DNA of 5,650 bases from Promethearchaeota archaeon (lineage in GTDB: Archaea > Asgardarchaeota > Lokiarchaeia > Sigyniarchaeales > SOKP01): positions 1-5,650 of the forward strand of contig SDNM01000120.1 of the NCBI GenBank assembly GCA_004524385.1, in the 5' to 3' direction. Shown one piece after another: positions 1-5,403 of the stretch. Numbering within the stretch: the first letter of the stretch is position 1; each line of letters begins with the position of its first letter. The notes beneath the pieces were generated by a model. That model did not search any database. It had not been told where the DNA came from and saw only the letters and a list, made by a program, of their open reading frames with translations. The position numbers were made by a program, and so were the translations under genes.

Positions 1-539
1 ATTTTTTTAAACAATTTTAACGTTTTATCCTCTAATTCTCCTTGTATTTTATTCTTTATTGAGTCTATTTCTATAATTTTAACATATACTGGAAAATGTT
101 CAACAAATTCGTAGGCATTTATAATCTCTTTTAGCGATTTTTCCTTATCCCTACATAATTGATTCCTAAGTGAATGTAAATTTATTAAAACATCAACTTT
201 AGGATTCATAATCGCACAATCAACGAAAATGCCGAATCCAACCTTTCCAACATCAATCATAGTTCCTTTATATACTTTTCCTATTTGAATCTCTTTAAAT
301 TCATTTAAACATCCTATTTCCTTTTTTAATATATTAAAAACAAAAATCTCCTCAGGCCCATTAATAAAAATCTCGAATCTTTTATCATAATCACGCAATT
401 TATTTATTTTTATTTTTGTTTTCGAAAATCCTTTAACATATTCCCTCAAATATTTTGAATATCGTATGATAAAATCTTTCCTCTTTCTTTCTGAAGTTAT
501 ATTATAAATTTTATCATATAGAACTAATTTCTTTCCCAT
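1..539 (-). CDS. DUF2110-like archaeal protein, N-terminal part (runs off left edge)
   Basis: An uninterrupted reading frame on the minus strand starts at ATG 539-537 and gives 179 residues before the window ends, so the C-terminus is missing. I read the frame by hand from the reverse complement. The N-terminal half is basic and helical-looking. Around residues 86-122 there is an S1/OB-like stretch: a Gly-Lys-Val-Tyr-Lys-Gly strand, then Asp-Val-Gly, then Gly-Phe-Gly-Ile-Phe-Val-Asp, ending in a Val-Leu-Ile-Asn-Leu-His segment. It is followed by a helix (SLKEIINAYEFV) and a strand FPVYVKIIEI. This arrangement matches my recollection of the archaeal DUF2110 family, which in some euryarchaea sits beside the transcription factor TFE gene; that is memory, not a search. 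Function is unknown and nucleic-acid binding is only an inference from the OB-like segment. It is divergent from the genes to its right and has no strong ribosome binding site. Confidence 0.7.
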   Translation of the reverse strand, partial: MGKKLVLYDKIYNITSERKRKDFIIRYSKYLREYVKGFSKTKIKINKLRDYDKRFEIFINGPEEIFVFNILKKEIGCLNEFKEIQIGKVYKGTMIDVGKVGFGIFVDCAIMNPKVDVLINLHSLRNQLCRDKEKSLKEIINAYEFVEHFPVYVKIIEIDSIKNKIQGELEDKTLKLFKK

Positions 540-553
540 ATTAAACAGTATAA

Positions 554-563
554 CATATTAAAA
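554..563 (-). promoter_or_regulatory. Possible TATA box of the minus-strand DUF2110-like gene
   Basis: Read on the minus strand, TTTTAATATG ends about 15 nt before the start codon at 539. With no Shine-Dalgarno site visible, a near-leaderless transcript is possible. The whole gap is A/T-rich, so the match has little weight by itself. Confidence 0.25.
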
Positions 564-596
564 GTAAAAAAATTTTTCTTCAAAGAAGTATTTTCT

Positions 597-610
597 AAAA
601 AGTTTTAAAT
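597..610 (+). promoter_or_regulatory. Possible BRE/TATA element of the 673-1056 gene
   Basis: A purine-rich run followed by TTTTAAAT (603-610) resembles an archaeal BRE plus TATA box. A start site about 25 nt downstream would leave a leader of roughly 35-40 nt. Assignment is tentative because the 133-bp divergent gap is nearly all A and T. Confidence 0.3.
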
Positions 611-672
611 TACAAAAATCTATTATTTTTTTACAAAAAAAATTTCAAAATAATTATTAATTAGTGTAGAAT

Positions 673-1056
673 ATGAAAGAACAACAATTTAATCACATCG
701 TTGAAGAATTAAATCAGCACAAAGGGGTTGAAGAAGTATTTCTTATTAATTCGGAAGGAGAAGTTATGTTCAAATCTTCCACAATTAACCCATTGACAAA
801 TAAAGAAGGAAAAGCAATACTTAAAGCTTGGAAAGAGAAAGAATCTTCCCTAACATATCAAAACTTTAGATATGCGATTCTAAAAAATGATGATATCCAA
901 CTTGCTGCGAAAAATATATCAGGCGGAAAAGGAAACATTGCAGGTTCAATTACTAAGGAAGGAGATTCATATTTACTCTTACATACATCGCAAGATACGG
1001 ATATAATTTTATTGGAATGGAGTATTTTTGTCAATAAGCTTGCATGGTCCTACTAA
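673..1056 (+). CDS. Small roadblock/LC7-like protein (127 aa), function unknown
   Basis: ATG at 673 opens a 127-residue acidic-to-neutral protein with no signal peptide or membrane segment. The pattern is helix (residues 2-16), strand pair around VEEVFLINSEGEVMFKSS (about 19-36), helix (about 43-56), strand FRYAILKNDDIQLAAKN, then a glycine-rich turn (SGGKGN), a strand hairpin to about residue 106, and a final helix ILLEWSIFVNKLAW. The alpha-beta-beta-alpha-beta-beta-beta-alpha order and the GV-type first strand pair with an NSEGEV turn fit the roadblock/LC7 (longin-related) fold, which is abundant in Asgard archaea, where members are thought to partner small GTPases. No catalytic motif is seen. 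The alternative is an unrelated small alpha/beta protein or another profilin- or longin-like family. No Shine-Dalgarno site precedes it. It lies upstream of psmA on the same strand but 203 bp away, so it is probably transcribed separately. The coding assignment is firm; the fold is an inference. Confidence 0.75.
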   Translation: MKEQQFNHIVEELNQHKGVEEVFLINSEGEVMFKSSTINPLTNKEGKAILKAWKEKESSLTYQNFRYAILKNDDIQLAAKNISGGKGNIAGSITKEGDSYLLLHTSQDTDIILLEWSIFVNKLAWSY

Positions 1057-1111
1057 TAGTTTACTAATTATTTACTTAATGTAAAATATTTAGAGTATTA
1101 AAATAAACGAT

Positions 1112-1130
1112 TAGGAATATATTTTTCCTA
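1112..1130. repeat. Short inverted repeat (6-bp arms) downstream of the roadblock-like gene
   Basis: TAGGAA (1112-1117) and TTCCTA (1125-1130) are exact inverted copies around a 7-nt spacer. A G-U pair could extend the stem in RNA. There is no adjoining T-run, so it is not a convincing terminator, and A/T-rich spacers produce such stems by chance. Confidence 0.25.
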
Positions 1131-1190
1131 GAAGTGTAGCGGTTTTATAATATATGAAAAAAATATTTATTATGCCTTTAATTAATAATG

Positions 1191-1199
1191 TTTAAATCA
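1191..1199 (+). promoter_or_regulatory. TATA-like box before psmA (shared 9-mer)
   Basis: TTTAAATCA lies 69 nt upstream of the psmA start. The identical 9-mer occurs at 2004-2012 upstream of SBDS. A start site about 25 nt downstream would give a leader of some 40 nt containing the psmA ribosome binding site. Another candidate is TTTATAATATAT at 1143-1154. Confidence 0.35.
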
Positions 1200-1245
1200 G
1201 TAATTAAAAAAAATAATGTAAATAGATTAAAAAGTTAAAAATTTT

Positions 1246-1250
1246 GAGGG
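1246..1250 (+). promoter_or_regulatory. Shine-Dalgarno site of psmA
   Basis: GAGGG is followed by 9 nt of A/T sequence and then the ATG at 1260. It is complementary to the archaeal 16S 3' end and fixes this start, which also gives the expected PsmA N-terminus. Confidence 0.7.
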
Positions 1251-1259
1251 ATTTTAAAA

Positions 1260-1976
1260 ATGTTCCAGCAAGCAGGAAGAGGATACGACATGGCGATAAC
1301 ACAGTTTTCGCCAGAAGGGCGGCTATTCCAGGTCGAGTATGCAATTGAAGCGGTAAGAAGAGGAACAACCGCGATTTGTTGTATAAATCAAAATTCTGTG
1401 GTGTTTGCGGTTGAGAAAAAAAGTTCTGGACTCGTTGTTAGTTTAGGTTCAGAAAAAATATTTAAAGTTGACGACCATATTGGAGTGACCATAGCAGGGC
1501 TGACTGCTGACGCCCGTGTGTTGATTGATAGAGCCCGTATTCAAGCTCAAATAAATATACTATCATATGATGAAAAAATCTCTGTAAAAGATAGTACCTT
1601 GAATATTTGTGAATATTTACAAGCATTCACGCAAAACGCGGGTGTAAGACCGTTCGGAGTATCTTTTCTTATTGCTGGAATTGATAATAATGGATCACCG
1701 TCGTTGTATTTAACAGATCCTTCTGGAGCCATGTGGGGGTATAAAGCTTTCGCAATTGGTTCTGGGGCTACGGAAGCAAGAACCTATCTTGAAGAACATT
1801 ATAAAGAGGATATAAGTGATGAGGAATTAAAATTATTGCCCCTAAGGACATTAAAGGAGTTAATGGGCGATAACTTAAATAAGGATAAATGTGATGTAGC
1901 CTTTATTTTGAAAGAGGATGTAAAATTTAGATTGTTAAGTATAGATGAGAAACAAGAATTATTAGAAAAATTATAG
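1260..1976 (+). CDS. psmA: 20S proteasome subunit alpha (PsmA)
   Basis: 238 residues, normal for archaeal PsmA (about 233-260). PsmA forms the two outer heptameric rings of the cytoplasmic 20S proteasome, gates substrate entry and docks the AAA+ unfoldase; it is not itself catalytic. The proteasome alpha signature runs from about residue 9 to 32: GYD, then FSPEGRLFQVEYA. Gate-cluster residues corresponding to Thermoplasma Tyr8, Asp9, Pro17 and Tyr26 are present as Tyr9, Asp10, Pro18 and Tyr27. The residue after YD, usually Arg in archaea, is Met11. Lys66, in SEKIF, matches the lysine in the pocket that receives the HbYX tail of PAN/Cdc48-type ATPases. AGLTADARVLIDRAR (79-93), TQNAGVRPFGVS (124-135) and AIGSGA (165-170) are further family blocks. 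Good Shine-Dalgarno site. First gene of the proteasome-exosome cluster. No psmB gene lies in the window, as is common for archaea. Confidence 0.97.
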   Translation: MFQQAGRGYDMAITQFSPEGRLFQVEYAIEAVRRGTTAICCINQNSVVFAVEKKSSGLVVSLGSEKIFKVDDHIGVTIAGLTADARVLIDRARIQAQINILSYDEKISVKDSTLNICEYLQAFTQNAGVRPFGVSFLIAGIDNNGSPSLYLTDPSGAMWGYKAFAIGSGATEARTYLEEHYKEDISDEELKLLPLRTLKELMGDNLNKDKCDVAFILKEDVKFRLLSIDEKQELLEKL

Positions 1977-2003
1977 AAGAAAGTACAAAAGAAATTATAA
2001 ATA

Positions 2004-2012
2004 TTTAAATCA
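2004..2012 (+). promoter_or_regulatory. TATA-like box between psmA and SBDS (shared 9-mer)
   Basis: TTTAAATCA is an exact copy of the 9-mer upstream of psmA and sits in a longer ATTATAAATATTTAAAT context. A start about 25 nt downstream falls near 2030-2037, just before the palindrome at 2038-2056. This suggests SBDS can be transcribed from its own promoter. Confidence 0.4.
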
Positions 2013-2037
2013 CGGTTATTACCTTATTTTATTTATC

Positions 2038-2056
2038 TTTCAATACCGTATTGAAA
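2038..2056. promoter_or_regulatory. Perfect 19-bp palindrome, candidate operator or leader hairpin
   Basis: The arms TTTCAATAC and GTATTGAAA are exact 9-base inverted copies around a single C. As DNA this is the form expected for a site bound by a dimeric helix-turn-helix regulator. As RNA it could fold as an 8-bp stem with a CCG loop. It starts 57 nt after position 1980 and ends 56 nt before the SBDS start, right where transcription from the 2004-2012 box would begin. No T-run follows, so it is not an obvious terminator. No second copy was seen in the window. Confidence 0.5.
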
Positions 2057-2086
2057 TCGAAAAGATGGGATTGAGTGGGTATAACC

Positions 2087-2096
2087 AATTTAAAAT
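2087..2096 (+). promoter_or_regulatory. Alternative TATA-like box close to SBDS
   Basis: AATTTAAAAT ends 16 nt before the SBDS ATG. SBDS has no Shine-Dalgarno site, so a leaderless transcript would be reasonable, but the spacing is a few bases short of the usual archaeal distance. Low confidence. Confidence 0.2.
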
Positions 2097-2112
2097 TTTG
2101 TGAAATTATATA

Positions 2113-2904
2113 ATGATCGATCGGGCAAGAATAAATCTCGGTAATTACATCATTGGTCGCTTGGAAAAAGGGGGAAGAATTTTCGAGATGTTAATAGATC
2201 CGGAACAAGCATGGGAAGCTAAAAAAATTATTCGTGAAGAAATCAATAAAAGACTAAAATCAGGTAATAATAAATCTCGTTTAACTGTAGATGAAATATT
2301 AAATTATCCACAAATTAATTTAGAATTAATTTTTGAAAGTTTTATCGTGTTTGAAGATTTAAAACGAGGAAAAAAAGCCACAGATGGTGATATGGAAGCG
2401 ATATTTGAAACTACTGATGGAAAAACAATTAGTGGACATATTTTATTAGACGGAGAAATTCAATGGACCAAATCCCAAAGAGAAGAAGAAAAAAATAAGA
2501 AACTAAAGCAAATAATAACTATTATAAGTAAAAACGCAATAAATCCTCAAAATAAAAAACCACATCCTTATCAAAGGATTGAAAAAGCCATTGAAGAGGC
2601 AAAAGCAAATATCGATGTTATGAAAAGCGCTGAAGAACAAGTAGACGATATAATTAAAAAGATTCAGGCAATTATACCAATTCGGATGGAACAAATTGAA
2701 TTAGCAATTAAAATACCTTCTTCTTTTACAGCTAAAGGTTATGGTATTGTTGCTCAACTAGCGCAAATTAAAAAAGAAGAATGGCAGTCTGATGGTTCTT
2801 GGGTTTCAGTCGTTAGTTTACCGGCCGGTTTTCAAATGGAATTAATTGATAAGTTGAATAATTTAACTCATGGAAGAGTTCAAACTAAACTATTAAAATC
2901 TTAA
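2113..2904 (+). CDS. SBDS family ribosome maturation protein
   Basis: The protein is the archaeal homologue of Shwachman-Bodian-Diamond syndrome protein (yeast Sdo1), which with an EF-2-like GTPase releases the anti-association factor aIF6 from the large ribosomal subunit. Domain order fits: FYSH domain about 1-113 (LEKGGRIFEMLIDP at 17-30; FEDLKRGKKAT at 80-90; GEIQWTKSQRE at 114-124), a three-helix middle domain with the diagnostic ITIISKNAINP (135-145) and HPYQRIEKAIEEA (151-163), and a ferredoxin-like C-terminal domain (about 188-260; IKIPSSFTAKGYG, EEWQSDGSWVSVV, LPAGF). At 263 residues it is longer than the usual archaeal 230-240. The excess is a charged stretch between residues about 37 and 77 inside the FYSH domain. 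A TGA stop in frame at 2101-2103 limits the start to this ATG or one further in. No Shine-Dalgarno site is visible. Confidence 0.95.
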   Translation: MIDRARINLGNYIIGRLEKGGRIFEMLIDPEQAWEAKKIIREEINKRLKSGNNKSRLTVDEILNYPQINLELIFESFIVFEDLKRGKKATDGDMEAIFETTDGKTISGHILLDGEIQWTKSQREEEKNKKLKQIITIISKNAINPQNKKPHPYQRIEKAIEEAKANIDVMKSAEEQVDDIIKKIQAIIPIRMEQIELAIKIPSSFTAKGYGIVAQLAQIKKEEWQSDGSWVSVVSLPAGFQMELIDKLNNLTHGRVQTKLLKS

Positions 2905-2936
2905 ACAGAAATTTTTAATTTTCTTCTATTACATTA

Positions 2937-2944
2937 TTTTTTTT
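2937..2944 (+). terminator. T8 tract after SBDS, possible intrinsic terminator
   Basis: A run of eight T in an already T-rich stretch begins 33 nt after the SBDS stop. Archaeal RNA polymerase can terminate at such U-runs without a hairpin. If used, it would partly separate psmA-SBDS from the exosome genes. Confidence 0.4.
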
Positions 2945-2945
2945 A

Positions 2946-2956
2946 GTTTAGATTAT
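2946..2956 (+). promoter_or_regulatory. Possible TATA box of rrp4-rrp41-rrp42
   Basis: TTTAGATTATA lies 36-46 nt before the rrp4 start. A transcript starting about 25 nt from its centre would have a leader of about 15 nt that still contains the ribosome binding site. A second candidate, TTTAATATA at 2964-2972, is closer and would give a nearly leaderless message. Confidence 0.3.
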
Positions 2957-2979
2957 AGTGGATTTAATATAGAGAAGAA

Positions 2980-2987
2980 GAGGTGAT
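2980..2987 (+). promoter_or_regulatory. Strong Shine-Dalgarno site of rrp4, deciding a GTG start
   Basis: GAGGTGAT is complementary over eight bases to the 16S rRNA 3' end and ends 4 nt before GTG 2992. It is the best ribosome binding site in the window and is the reason to accept a GTG start and the acidic N-terminus it encodes. Confidence 0.75.
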
Positions 2988-2991
2988 ATAA

Positions 2992-3765
2992 GTGGAAGAG
3001 GAAGAACAAGTAAGCCAGGAAAATAACGAAATTGAGGATGAAGAAGCATCCCGTGAACTTGTTGTACCTGGTGAAGTTTTAACCGAAGAGGTCCAAGATT
3101 TTATACCTGGAAGAGGCACGATTTTCAATAAAGACAAAACAAAAATTATTTCTTTACATATAGGTTTAAAAAACATTAATAAAAATTATATTAATGTTAT
3201 CCCGCTAAGAGGGATTTATACTCCTCAACCAGGAGATAAAATTATTGCAATCGTAGTCGATAAAAATCCTGTAAAATACAAATGTGATATAAACGCAAAA
3301 GATTTTGCTCAACTTAAGCCAAGAAATACGGTTAAAAGAATGAAGTCGCGAATTGGAAAACGGAATTATGACCGAGAAGAATTGAACACTGAAAAATTTG
3401 ATATTGGAGATATTTTAATTGTAAAGGTTCTTTCAGCAGATCGCCTGAACAAACCCGAATTAACTACAATTGGAAAATATCTTGGAAAAAAAAATGGTGG
3501 TATTGTGATTTCAATAGATCCTCCCAAAATACCAAGATTAATTGGGAGAAATGGGAGCATGATTAAGATGTTAAAGAACCTGACTAAATGTAATATTTTC
3601 GTAACTCAAAATGGGCGTGTTTGGATAAAAGGTGATAATATCGCATATGAGCGTCTTCTTATTGAAGCAATATATAAAATTGAGAGGGAAGCACATACAA
3701 CGGGATTGACTGATAGAATGCAATTATTTATAGAAAATGAAAAAAAAAATAGAGGTATTGAATAA
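2992..3765 (+). CDS. rrp4: Exosome complex RNA-binding protein Rrp4
   Basis: 257 residues from a GTG start. Rrp4 forms the trimeric cap on the Rrp41-Rrp42 ring and feeds RNA to the 3'-5' phosphorolytic chamber. Residues 23-75 form the N-terminal domain (LVVPGEVLTE, then FIPGRGT, then INVIPLRGIYTPQPGD). The S1 region is about 80-163, and the type-I KH domain from about 168, with GGIVISIDPPKIPRLIGRNGSM (GxxG loop Gly185-Gly188), QNGRVWIKG at 206-214 and the Rrp4 hallmark IEREAHTTGLTDR at 230-242. Two oddities: an acidic tail of about 20 residues (roughly ten Glu/Asp) comes before the usual family start, and the S1 part lacks the usual glycine- and aromatic-rich strand, having a basic stretch (RMKSRIGKRNYDR, 116-128) instead. 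The related cap protein Csl4 is ruled out by the KH domain; Csl4 ends in a zinc ribbon. Followed 2 nt later by rrp41. Confidence 0.95.
   Translation: MEEEEQVSQENNEIEDEEASRELVVPGEVLTEEVQDFIPGRGTIFNKDKTKIISLHIGLKNINKNYINVIPLRGIYTPQPGDKIIAIVVDKNPVKYKCDINAKDFAQLKPRNTVKRMKSRIGKRNYDREELNTEKFDIGDILIVKVLSADRLNKPELTTIGKYLGKKNGGIVISIDPPKIPRLIGRNGSMIKMLKNLTKCNIFVTQNGRVWIKGDNIAYERLLIEAIYKIEREAHTTGLTDRMQLFIENEKKNRGIE
3751..3756 (+). promoter_or_regulatory. Shine-Dalgarno site of rrp41, inside the rrp4 end
   Basis: AGAGGT lies in the last codons of rrp4, 11 nt before ATG 3768. The next codon is GTG, but that would push the spacing to 14 nt, so the ATG is preferred. Confidence 0.5.
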
Positions 3766-3767
3766 TT

Positions 3768-4538
3768 ATGGTGTTATTGATTAAAGATGAATATCCCGAG
3801 AAGCTATTTCAAGAAAATGGCAAGCGGCTTGATGGAAGGGATAAAAAAGAGTTAAGACCTATTAAAATGGAAGTTGATATATTAAAGAATGCGGATGGTA
3901 GCGCATATATCGAATGGGGTAATAATAAAATATTTGCCGCTGTTTTTGGCCCAAGAGAAGTGCACCCTCATCATTTATCAAAACCTGATAAAGGGATCTT
4001 GCGTGTTTTCTACAGAATGGCAACTTATTCTGTTTTTGATAGAAAGAGACCTGCTCCTGGTCGCCGAGAAAAGGAAATTTCAATGATTATTGCAGATTGT
4101 TTGGAACCTGTGTTATTTCTCGAACTCTATCCGGGAACTGCGTTTGAAATATTTATCGAAGTAATAGACGCTGATGGTGGAACAAGATGCGCAAGTACGA
4201 CTGTTGCTTCCTTAGCGTTAGCTGATGCGGGTATACCAATGAAAAGTCTGGTAACTGCCCTTGCTGTTGGAAAAATTGATGGTGAATTAGTTGTTGATCT
4301 CTCGGGAATAGAAGATAAAGCAGGAGAAGGAGATCTTCCCATTGCAATTACATGGTTTAACGATGAGATTTCATTATTACAATTTGATGGAGAAATGGAT
4401 TTATCAGAATTAGATACAATATTAAAAGATGCTAAAGAAGCCGCAAAGAAAATATATGAGATTCAAGTAAATACTTTGAAGAATAAATACATTTCAATTC
4501 AGAATAATATTGAAAAAGAAAAAGGAGGGGAAGATTGA
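3768..4538 (+). CDS. rrp41: Exosome complex exonuclease Rrp41
   Basis: The RNase PH-like catalytic subunit of the archaeal exosome. It alternates with Rrp42 in a six-membered ring and degrades RNA 3'-to-5' with phosphate, also adding tails in reverse. It has 256 residues, near the family norm. Family blocks are RLDGRDKKELRPIKMEV (20-36), LKNADGSAYIEWGNNK (39-54), VFGPREVHP (59-67), PGRREKEIS (97-105, RNA-binding arginines), EVIDADGGTRCAS (131-143, phosphate-binding loop) and GEGDLPIA (186-193). Asp183 and Asp189 have the six-residue spacing of two catalytic aspartates described in Sulfolobus Rrp41 (D182 and D188), so the enzyme should be active. This correspondence is by eye. A charged C-terminal tail (from about 240) follows the conserved core. 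It starts 2 nt after rrp4 and its last 4 nt overlap rrp42, which implies coupled translation and balanced stoichiometry. Confidence 0.97.
   Translation: MVLLIKDEYPEKLFQENGKRLDGRDKKELRPIKMEVDILKNADGSAYIEWGNNKIFAAVFGPREVHPHHLSKPDKGILRVFYRMATYSVFDRKRPAPGRREKEISMIIADCLEPVLFLELYPGTAFEIFIEVIDADGGTRCASTTVASLALADAGIPMKSLVTALAVGKIDGELVVDLSGIEDKAGEGDLPIAITWFNDEISLLQFDGEMDLSELDTILKDAKEAAKKIYEIQVNTLKNKYISIQNNIEKEKGGED
4524..4528 (+). promoter_or_regulatory. Shine-Dalgarno site of rrp42, inside rrp41
   Basis: GGAGG (within AAAGGAGGGG) is 6 nt before TTG 4535, 12 nt before ATG 4541 and 15 nt before ATG 4544. Spacing favours TTG, but the longer gaps at rrp41 (11) and psmA (9) keep ATG 4541 possible. Confidence 0.65.
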
Positions 4539-5368
4539 AGATGATGGATGTAAAACGGGTAATATCTACAATTGAACGCAAATATATAAAGAATAATTTA
4601 AAAAAGGAAGAACGACTTGATGGTCGAGGGCTATGGGATTATCGTGAATTCAAAATAACGCCCAATTTTGTTGCATCAGCAGAAGGGTCAGCTGATGTCT
4701 CATTAGGTGAAACTAGAATTATAACTGGATTAAAATACGATATAGGGACGCCTTTTCCTGATTTACCTGATGAAGGTGTTTGTACAATTATGGCAGAGTT
4801 AATACCCTTGGCATCTCCTTTATTTGAGAGAGGGCCTCCAGATGAACAATCAATTGAATTAGCTCGTGTGGTAGATCGGGGAATTCGACATGCGGATTGT
4901 GTTCAAACAAAAAAACTGTGCATAGAAGCAGAAAAAGCAGTTTACATTTTATTTGTTGATATGTATGTAATAAATTATCAAGGAAATTTAATCGATTGTG
5001 GAGGCGTAAGCGCTTTAACTACGTTAATTTCAGCCCAACTTCCTGAAGGAAAATGGAATGGCGAAGATGTTGAATGGACAGGTGGATATTTTACTGGAAA
5101 AGATATAGTTAATGAATTACCTTTGGTAATTACTTATGGAAAAATTGATGATATCATTTTTCTTGATCCAGATTTGCCAGAAGAATTAGTTTGTGACGGT
5201 CGTATATCCATATCCTCTACTGAAGAAAAAATAACCAGTATACAAAAAAGTGGAGTAGCAACGTTCTCTTTTGATGAAATCAAAATGTTATGTAATAAAT
5301 CACTAGAAATAGGCAAAAAATTAAGAAAGGATTTAAATCTTTGGCAATACAAAGCTAATATTGAATAA
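4535..5368 (+). CDS. rrp42: Exosome complex component Rrp42
   Basis: The RNase PH-like, non-catalytic ring partner of Rrp41, needed to form the active site interface and bind RNA. 277 residues from TTG 4535, slightly long for the family (about 260-275). Blocks: KKEERLDGRGLWDYREFKI (23-41), ASAEGSADVSLGETRIITG (47-65), the Rrp42 hallmark PFPDLPDEG (73-81), GPPDEQSIELARVVDRGIR (100-118), LFVDMYVINYQGNLID (139-154), then DGRISISSTEEKITSIQKSG (221-240). It lacks the Rrp41-type GGTR phosphate loop and catalytic aspartate block, which separates the two paralogues. The start is uncertain: TTG 4535 overlaps the rrp41 stop (TTGA) and has ideal Shine-Dalgarno spacing, while ATG 4541 or 4544 would lose only 2-3 residues. 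It is the last gene of the cluster and is followed at once by a T10 tract and then by a probable insertion sequence. Confidence 0.96.
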   Translation: MKMMDVKRVISTIERKYIKNNLKKEERLDGRGLWDYREFKITPNFVASAEGSADVSLGETRIITGLKYDIGTPFPDLPDEGVCTIMAELIPLASPLFERGPPDEQSIELARVVDRGIRHADCVQTKKLCIEAEKAVYILFVDMYVINYQGNLIDCGGVSALTTLISAQLPEGKWNGEDVEWTGGYFTGKDIVNELPLVITYGKIDDIIFLDPDLPEELVCDGRISISSTEEKITSIQKSGVATFSFDEIKMLCNKSLEIGKKLRKDLNLWQYKANIE

Positions 5369-5394
5369 TTTTTTTTTTATTTTATTTATTTTTT
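5369..5394 (+). terminator. T-tract terminator of the exosome operon
   Basis: Ten consecutive T (5369-5378) directly follow the rrp42 TAA, and further T-runs extend to 5394. This fits hairpin-independent archaeal termination and marks the likely end of the transcript. Confidence 0.6.
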
Positions 5395-5403
5395 AATGTT
5401 AGT

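Noticed and set aside
1112..1130. Hairpin as a bacterial-type Rho-independent terminator
   Set aside because: The stem is only 6 bp, A/T-containing, and has no T-run after it.
1057..1259. Search for a tRNA, small RNA or short gene in the largest gap upstream of psmA
   Set aside because: Stops are dense in all frames I read, no cloverleaf or T-loop sequence is present, and only promoter-like and ribosome binding signals are visible.
2964..3176. Minus-strand open frame rich in serine opposite rrp4
   Set aside because: It is the antisense shadow of the Glu-rich rrp4 N-terminus (GAA/GAG read as TTC/CTC) and has no ribosome binding site or family resemblance.
3889..4086. Second + strand frame inside rrp41
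   Set aside because: It is out of frame with a protein that aligns end to end with Rrp41, and nothing suggests a frameshift or overlapping gene.
4127..4347. Two overlapping minus-strand frames opposite rrp41
   Set aside because: Both lie entirely within the strongly conserved rrp41 coding sequence and show low-complexity composition, as expected of shadows.
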